Below, one piece after another: positions 33,597 to 38,679 of a DNA stretch of 38,679 bases (position 1 is the stretch's first letter; each line of letters opens with the position of its first letter). Origin of the DNA: a bacterium. GTDB lineage: Bacteria > Verrucomicrobiota > Kiritimatiellia > CAIKKV01 > CAITUY01. Made by a program: the position numbers and the translations under genes. The stretch spans positions 1-38,679 of the forward strand of contig JBAXWB010000039.1 of the NCBI GenBank assembly GCA_037128595.1, read 5' to 3'. The notes beneath the pieces were generated by a model that was not told the DNA's origin, did not search any database, and worked only from the letters and a program-made list of their open reading frames with translations.

Positions 33597-36500
33597 ATGA
33601 ATCATTCATCAGCTGACGGGAGAGTCCCACTAGACGTGGCGTTGCGCGAGAGTGAGTCCAATTTCCGCACGTTCTTCGAGTCTATGACCGATATGATCAT
33701 TGTCGGTACCCTTGAAGGCCGCGTCCTTTACGTCAACGCCGCCTTTACCCGGACGATGGGGTACAGCGTCGGAGAACTCGCCACCATGCACATCCTGGAT
33801 ATGCATCCGCTGGATAAGCGCCGGGAAGCTGAGGAAACTTTTGCCGCGATGTTCAGAGGCGAACGTCAAAGCTGTCCCTTGCCGCTGGTCCGAAAGGATG
33901 GCGTATTGGTGCCGGTCGAGACCCGGGCCTGGCTGGGTCAGTGGGACGGTCTGAACTGTATTTTCGGCATCTGCAAGAATCTCACGGAGGAGCAGGAGAC
34001 GCATCAGCGGTTTGAACGGTTATTCCGCAATAACCCCTCTTTGATGGCGCTCTCTACCCTGTCAGACCGGCGCTTTTCCGATGTCAATGATGCCTTCCTG
34101 AAGACCCTTGGCTATTCCCGGGCGGACATTATCGGGAAAAACGCCTTGGAATTAGGGCTTTTTGTATATCCGGAGAAGCAGATCGCGCTTGCGAAGGATC
34201 TGGAGCTGAAGCAGTGTATCCGTGACGTCGAAATGCAAATCCGGTGCAAGGACGGGACGGTCCTTGACGGCCTGTTCTATGGGGAACTGATCAGCAGTCA
34301 AGGGCGACAATACTTTTTAACCGTGATGATCGACATCACCGAGCGCAAGCGGGTGGCTGAAACGTTACGCCAGAGCGAGGAACGGTTCCGGTCCTTCATC
34401 GAGAATGCCAATGATATTATTTACATGTTGGATCCCGAGGGGATTTTCACGTACATCTCAACCAATTGTAAGGCCATCATCGGCTATGACGTTCGCGAAA
34501 TCATGGGGCAATCCTTTGCGACGATAGTGCATCCGGACGATGTTCTCGGCTGCCGGGCATTTCTGGACCGGATCATCACGACCGGGGAAAAGGCCGTCGG
34601 CCTCGAATATCGAATTAAACACCGTGACGGTACCTGGCGGTGGCATGCTTCGAACGGGTCACCCATGGGCGAGGTAGAGGGGAAATGGACTGGCTATATG
34701 GGGATTTCCCGCGACATTTCCGCGAAAAAGCAGGCGGAAGAGTATGAGGAAATGGGCCGGGAAATTCACCAGATTCTCGATGGAGCCGGGGAGCTTAAGG
34801 AATTAATTGGCCGCGTGCTCGCAGTGCTCAAGATTCGGACAGGGTGCGACGCTGTAGGGATTCGCCTGCAAGAGGGAGACGACTATCCTTATTGCGCCCA
34901 GCAAGGCTTTCCAGAAGACTTCCTGCTCACGGAAAACTCCCTGATCGCCCGTGCGGCAGACGGTTCAGCCTGCCGTGACAAAGAGGGTAACGTCACCCTA
35001 GAGTGTACATGTGGGTTGGTCATGTCTGGAAACCTCGTCCTAGGTCATCCGCTTTTAACAAAGGGGGGCAGTTTCTGGACTAACGATTTATCTCGGCTGC
35101 TCGATCTCCCTGTCGATCAGGATCCCCGTTTCCGTCCACGTAACCAATGCATCCATTATGGGTATGCCTCTGTAGCCCTCTCGCCCATTCGGAGTCAGAA
35201 CAAGGTTCTTGGTTTGATCCACCTTAATGACCGGCGCAAAGACTGTTTCACCTTGGAGACGATGGCCCTTCTTGAAGGAATCGCCTCGCATATTGGAGCG
35301 GCGATCATGCGCAAGCGGACGGAAGTAGCACTGAGAGAGAGTGAGGAAAAATTCTCCAGGGCTTTTCAGACTGCCCCTCAGGCTATTCTCATTACGCGAG
35401 CCCTTGATGGGAAGTTTGTCGAGGTCAATGACGCCTTTACAAGCATGATGGGCTTTACCCGCGAGGAGACCCTTGCTTGCACCACGATTGGGTTGGGGCT
35501 ATGGGGCAAAGAGGGTGACCGCCAGCGGGTGTTATCCGCCTTGTCCACCGGGCAGCCCGTTACAGGACAGGAGTACCCGTTCCGGATCAAGAGTGGCGAG
35601 ATGATCACGGGGTTGTATTCCGCGCAGAACTTCCAGCTGGGTCAAGTGTCCTGCATTCTCTCCAGCATCAGCGATATCACGGTCAGCAAACGCAACGAGG
35701 CGGAACTGCAGAAAATGCAAAACCTTCAAAGTGTGGGGACTTTGGCCGGGGGGATTGCCCATGATTTCAACAATATCCTGATGGGGGTGTTCGGGTATAT
35801 TTCGTTGGCTAAAGATGAACTGGCCAGGGAACATCCCGGATACACGCCCCTGCCCCTGGCGGAGGCTGAGCAATCATTGAATCGTGCGGTGCGGTTGACT
35901 TCGCAGTTGTTGACCTTCGCCAAAGGCGGAGCCCCGGTCAAGGAAGAAATCAGTCTGGGCGCCCTGGTCGAGGATGTGGCGCAGTTCGATCTTTCAGGCA
36001 GCAATGTCATGCTCATTTTTCAACAGGCCGGGAATTTATGGAGTGCCGAAGTCGACAAAGGGCAAATGCAGCAAGCCATCTCCAATATCACCCTCAATGC
36101 CCGTCAAGCCATGCCCGACGGCGGCCACCTGTATATCACCCTGGAGAATGCGGTGCTTCAGGAGGGTGTTGTTCCTGGGCTCCTTCAGGGGAACTATGTC
36201 AAGGTTACGATGAGGGATGAGGGCAGTGGCATAGACCCGGAGCATATTAGGCGGATATTTGATCCCTATTTCACCACCCTGCAGCCCGGCAGGGGATTGG
36301 GACTCGCGGCGGTCTATTCAATTATCAAGAAACATGGGGGCCACATCGGGGTGGTCTCTGAACTCGGGAAGGGGACCACCTTTACGATCTACCTGCCGGC
36401 TTCAGCGTTTCCCCGGTGTAACGAAACGACGTCCGCTGTGGCGAACTTCCCGCCTCCGGTTCACTCCGCCAGAATTCTGGTCATGGATGATGACCTGGCG

Positions 36501-36839
36501 ATCCGGAACGTGATTGTGCAAATGCTGACACGCTGCGGATTTTCAGTTGCCACTGCCGCTTGCGGAAAAGAGGCTCTGGAAATGTATCAACAAGCGCAGG
36601 AAGCCGGGACGCCTTATGATGTGGTCGTGATGGATTTGACCGTTCCCGGCGGAATGGGTGGAAGGGAAGCAGTCAAACGCCTGCTGGCGATGGACCCCGG
36701 GGCCCGGGCCATTGTGTCCAGCGGATACGCGGATGATCCCGTGATGGCCAACTATGCCGACTATGGATTCAAAGGGATCGTGACTAAGCCCTATACCCGC
36801 GCCCGACTGTTAGACATCCTGGGGCGGGTGTTAAATTGA
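33597..36839 (+). CDS. Cytoplasmic hybrid histidine kinase (PAS-PAS-PAS-GAF-PAS-HisKA-HATPase-REC)
   Basis: The 1080-residue sensor kinase has no transmembrane helix. It has PAS domains near residues 17-130, 140-250 and 262-385, a GAF domain (about 398-575), a fourth PAS (583-700), and the HisKA motif LAGGIAHDFNNILMG with phospho-accepting His722. The ATPase domain shows an N box (NITLNARQAMPDGG), G1 (RDEGSGIDPEHIRRIFDPY) and G2 (RGLGLAAVYSIIKKHGG). The C-terminal receiver domain has DDD near residue 960, Asp1013 (VVVMDLTVPGGMGG) and the TKPY lysine. The GAF domain contains CRDKEGNVTLECTCG, a cysteine group that could sense metal or redox state. No partner regulator is adjacent. The ATG at 33597 follows GGGAAAGGGG. 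Confidence 0.92.
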   Translation: MNHSSADGRVPLDVALRESESNFRTFFESMTDMIIVGTLEGRVLYVNAAFTRTMGYSVGELATMHILDMHPLDKRREAEETFAAMFRGERQSCPLPLVRKDGVLVPVETRAWLGQWDGLNCIFGICKNLTEEQETHQRFERLFRNNPSLMALSTLSDRRFSDVNDAFLKTLGYSRADIIGKNALELGLFVYPEKQIALAKDLELKQCIRDVEMQIRCKDGTVLDGLFYGELISSQGRQYFLTVMIDITERKRVAETLRQSEERFRSFIENANDIIYMLDPEGIFTYISTNCKAIIGYDVREIMGQSFATIVHPDDVLGCRAFLDRIITTGEKAVGLEYRIKHRDGTWRWHASNGSPMGEVEGKWTGYMGISRDISAKKQAEEYEEMGREIHQILDGAGELKELIGRVLAVLKIRTGCDAVGIRLQEGDDYPYCAQQGFPEDFLLTENSLIARAADGSACRDKEGNVTLECTCGLVMSGNLVLGHPLLTKGGSFWTNDLSRLLDLPVDQDPRFRPRNQCIHYGYASVALSPIRSQNKVLGLIHLNDRRKDCFTLETMALLEGIASHIGAAIMRKRTEVALRESEEKFSRAFQTAPQAILITRALDGKFVEVNDAFTSMMGFTREETLACTTIGLGLWGKEGDRQRVLSALSTGQPVTGQEYPFRIKSGEMITGLYSAQNFQLGQVSCILSSISDITVSKRNEAELQKMQNLQSVGTLAGGIAHDFNNILMGVFGYISLAKDELAREHPGYTPLPLAEAEQSLNRAVRLTSQLLTFAKGGAPVKEEISLGALVEDVAQFDLSGSNVMLIFQQAGNLWSAEVDKGQMQQAISNITLNARQAMPDGGHLYITLENAVLQEGVVPGLLQGNYVKVTMRDEGSGIDPEHIRRIFDPYFTTLQPGRGLGLAAVYSIIKKHGGHIGVVSELGKGTTFTIYLPASAFPRCNETTSAVANFPPPVHSARILVMDDDLAIRNVIVQMLTRCGFSVATAACGKEALEMYQQAQEAGTPYDVVVMDLTVPGGMGGREAVKRLLAMDPGARAIVSSGYADDPVMANYADYGFKGIVTKPYTRARLLDILGRVLN

Positions 36840-36842
36840 CCG

Positions 36843-36917
36843 GGGTGGTGGCTCCCATACCGATACGCAAAGCTCTGGCCGTCAATCAGCCGCCGGGGAC
36901 GTCGGCTGCCACCACCC
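36843..36917. terminator. Nested inverted repeats between convergent genes
   Basis: GGGTGGTGGC (36843-36852) and GCCACCACCC (36908-36917) are perfect 10-bp arms enclosing a second hairpin, AGCCG (36888-36892) with CGGCT (36903-36907). The structure fills the gap between the kinase gene and the oppositely oriented hexosaminidase gene. The position suits a shared bidirectional terminator. No T-run is present; a small structured RNA cannot be excluded. Confidence 0.4.
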
Positions 36918-38329
36918 TAATTTGTTGTCCTAGATAGGCTCTTGATCAGCAGCATCGCGTAATTATCTTCCTGTTGCGGGAAGCGGGTTTTGTATTTCTG
37001 GGGGTCATCAGGGTCACGGGTGCGATCCCATTCCTGATCCATTTCCAGGCGCGTCTGGCTCAGCAGGGTATTGTAACGAGTCTTGCGTTTCGCCTCTTTT
37101 GAAGGATTTAGCCTGAGCAGGGTGCCTTCGGCGCAGAGCCAGACGCATTGGGCGGACAATACCATGGCATTCCAGATCTCCAGGTTGGTTTTAGGCAGAT
37201 AATCCGGTGCCACCAGGAGCGCCTCATGGCCCAGGCGGGCTACCGCCTTAAGCCGCCGGAGTTCATCGGGCGTGAAATTGGTTTTCTTCCGCGCGATCTT
37301 CTGGGATTGGTCATAATCGAGCACAAGGCCCAGCCAGGCGTCGAGGAAGACCGCCAAGGCGGGGTCAAGTGCCGTCTCAAAAACCTTTTGAGCGAAACGC
37401 TGGTTGAAACGGGTACGATCGGGATAGCCGCCGCAGCGGACGGACTCCGCGCTGTAGGCGATCCCGTAGTAGAGCGTGTTTTGCAGGTAACGCCAGGGAC
37501 ACCAGATGGTGTTGATCACGCCCAGGGCCTTGTGCCGTTTCGCAAACTTGGCCATCCGGTTGGTATTCTCCAGGGCGCGCCGGGTAGGGAGGAACCGGTG
37601 TTGGGAACAGGCGAGGGAGGGGGCTACCATGAGGTCCTTAAATCCTGCCGTCCGGAGTTTTGTGAGCACTCCATCCCGGATATCGTCCGTGTAACGCCAG
37701 TCCATGAGGACGACCTCTTTTCTCAGTTTCGCGGCGATCTTCGGGTTTCCACTGACATGGTCGGCCCAGATGATCGGGGTTTTGCCGGCTTCATGGGCAA
37801 GTTGGATCATCTGGTTCACGTAACCGGTCCAGACGGTTTCAACCTCCAGACCCTTTTGCAGACAATAGGCCTTCAGGTCGACCTCATCACAGCCGAGGTG
37901 AAGATAGCGGGAGGGAAAGACGGTGGTCACGGCCTTGACCAGTTTCCGCATCAGGTTATGGGTTTCCTTGCTGAAGGGGTCGATGGCGTTAAACAGCAGT
38001 TCTTTGGTTCGATTTCCGGCGAAGAGATGGCGGAAAGCCGGCTGGTCGGTGATATATTGGGTATGGCCGAAGGTTTCGAGCTCAGGGATCACCTCGATGC
38101 CATGGGCAGTGGCGAAGGAAATCAGCTTCTGTAATTCGCTCGGGGTAAAGGCGTGGGGGAGGGCGAGCGACTCAAAGCCTTTTAGGCGGAGGGCGCACCC
38201 GTAATCATCGGAGAAATGGAACAGCAGTGTGTTCATTTTCCAGTCCGCCATGAATTCGATCAGGCGGTAATAATAGGGATGGGGCTCAAGCAGGCGCGAG
38301 GCGTCAATCATCAATCCATTAATACGCAT
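36917..38329 (-). CDS. GH20-type beta-N-acetylhexosaminidase-like protein
   Basis: The 470-residue protein has the GH20 TIM-barrel start (NGLMIDASRLLEPHPYYYRL, WKMNTLLFHFSDDYG), the GIEVIPELETFGHTQY strand, and the catalytic signature YLHLGCDEVDLK, whose Asp-Glu pair is the expected polarising residue and acid/base. It lacks a signal peptide and the usual N-terminal GH20b domain, so it should act in the cytoplasm on small imported GlcNAc/GalNAc or chitooligosaccharides. The C-terminal 150 residues are helical and unassigned. AAGGAAC precedes the ATG. It is convergent to the histidine kinase gene. Confidence 0.8.
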   Translation of the reverse strand: MRINGLMIDASRLLEPHPYYYRLIEFMADWKMNTLLFHFSDDYGCALRLKGFESLALPHAFTPSELQKLISFATAHGIEVIPELETFGHTQYITDQPAFRHLFAGNRTKELLFNAIDPFSKETHNLMRKLVKAVTTVFPSRYLHLGCDEVDLKAYCLQKGLEVETVWTGYVNQMIQLAHEAGKTPIIWADHVSGNPKIAAKLRKEVVLMDWRYTDDIRDGVLTKLRTAGFKDLMVAPSLACSQHRFLPTRRALENTNRMAKFAKRHKALGVINTIWCPWRYLQNTLYYGIAYSAESVRCGGYPDRTRFNQRFAQKVFETALDPALAVFLDAWLGLVLDYDQSQKIARKKTNFTPDELRRLKAVARLGHEALLVAPDYLPKTNLEIWNAMVLSAQCVWLCAEGTLLRLNPSKEAKRKTRYNTLLSQTRLEMDQEWDRTRDPDDPQKYKTRFPQQEDNYAMLLIKSLSRTTN

Positions 38330-38395
38330 GGGGATGTTCCTTATGAATGTTCAATTTGTGTCATGACGCAGGGCGCATGTCCAACATATCTTGAT

Positions 38396-38679
38396 TCAAC
38401 ATCTGTTCCAGCCCCCCAGGGGGTTCACCCCTGACTTTGGACTTCAACCCTTTCAGGGTTGTGGTGTCAAACATCTGTTCCAGCACCCCGAAGCGGGTGC
38501 CATTCCAAAGCCCGGGGTGCAACCCGGGGTTAATGGGGACCGGGGCTCGACCATGTGGCCGGAGGAGAGCGAGCAAAAGACTTCAGACTCCTTGGCTCAA
38601 CCTGGCCTCAGGATCCGGGTTCATTCCAGGGCCCCAGGGGTTTCACCCCTGGCTTTGGACTTCAACCCCTTCAGGGTTG
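38396..38679. repeat. Cluster of short palindromes with a repeated about 54-base unit
   Basis: Two direct copies, at about 38409-38461 and 38627-38679, share CACCCCTG[A/G]CTTTGGAC and end in the palindrome CAACCC[T/C]TTCAGGGTTG. A related middle unit starts with CATCTGTTCCAGC at 38471, also present at 38400, and carries the palindromes GCACCCCGAAGCGGGTGC and CCCGGGGTGCAACCCGGGG. No coding signal is present; frames through it are repeat-derived. The second copy runs off the end of the window, so the array may be longer. This is the whole content of the 350 bases after the hexosaminidase start. Confidence 0.65.

Noticed and set aside
37148-38134. 328-codon plus-strand frame opposite the GH20 gene
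   Set aside because: The opposite strand has the GH20 HLGCDE signature; this frame is Gly/Val-rich shadow sequence without a domain.
38361-38576. 71-codon minus-strand frame at the right edge
   Set aside because: Its codons are only the palindromic repeat read through, a common source of false hypothetical proteins.
38396-38679. CRISPR array
   Set aside because: Units are not uniform in length, spacers are not distinct, and repeats are themselves multiple palindromes; no cas gene is nearby.

Overview
The window is chromosomal DNA, moderately GC-rich, most likely from a member of the PVC group (Kiritimatiellota, Lentisphaerota or Verrucomicrobiota). The clues are two large secreted proteins with 'SDTDNDGM..WQEW.AGT.PT' and 'GRSYSV..TSNL' C-terminal signatures, an autotransporter-associated beta-strand protein, a long run of glycoside hydrolases, and a GxxExxY gene. 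The lineage is inferred from protein style; no rRNA or tRNA gene is present to fix it.

Layout. 1-2711: a secreted M6 metalloprotease that appears to be cut off at its C-terminus, and a sugar phosphate isomerase/epimerase, both on the minus strand. 2899-8887: a 6S RNA gene followed by a tight plus-strand run, rarA-fau-rny-ymdB-xseA-xseB, with overlapping or 1-base-spaced ends (replication-fork maintenance, folate, RNA decay, exonuclease VII). 8889-9132: a non-coding element with terminal inverted repeats. 9175-11087: two OppD/OppF-type ABC ATPases without permeases. 11087-11536: a 450-bp element bounded by inverted repeats whose whole interior is a GxxExxY gene. 11597-16575: a minus-strand block with a small exported OB-fold-like protein, a large reprolysin-like metalloprotease, an overlooked 28-residue membrane peptide, a DnaQ-type exonuclease and pyrF.

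16664-29168 is a carbohydrate-use region: a Gfo/Idh/MocA oxidoreductase, a GH116-type glycosidase, a LacI regulator overlapping it by 4 bases, a 1187-residue exported clan GH-A-like enzyme with a large helical insertion, a PQ-loop (SemiSWEET-like) membrane protein, a GH94 phosphorylase overlapping the PQ-loop gene, and a XylR-like AraC regulator. Palindromes lie at the promoters of the GH116 and GH-A-like genes. The likely theme is beta-glucoside or oligosaccharide uptake followed by phosphorolysis or hydrolysis; the substrate cannot be read from sequence. 29381-38329 holds two exported beta-rich proteins, a cytoplasmic PAS/GAF hybrid histidine kinase and a cytoplasmic GH20-type hexosaminidase.

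The least explained material is the set of small elements. Two elements (8889-9132 and 27625-27985) share nearly the same terminal inverted repeat but have unrelated, strongly palindromic interiors. A third, unrelated at its ends, carries the GxxExxY gene, and 24808-24840 looks like a lone degenerate end of that third type. A cluster of short palindromes fills the last 280 bases.
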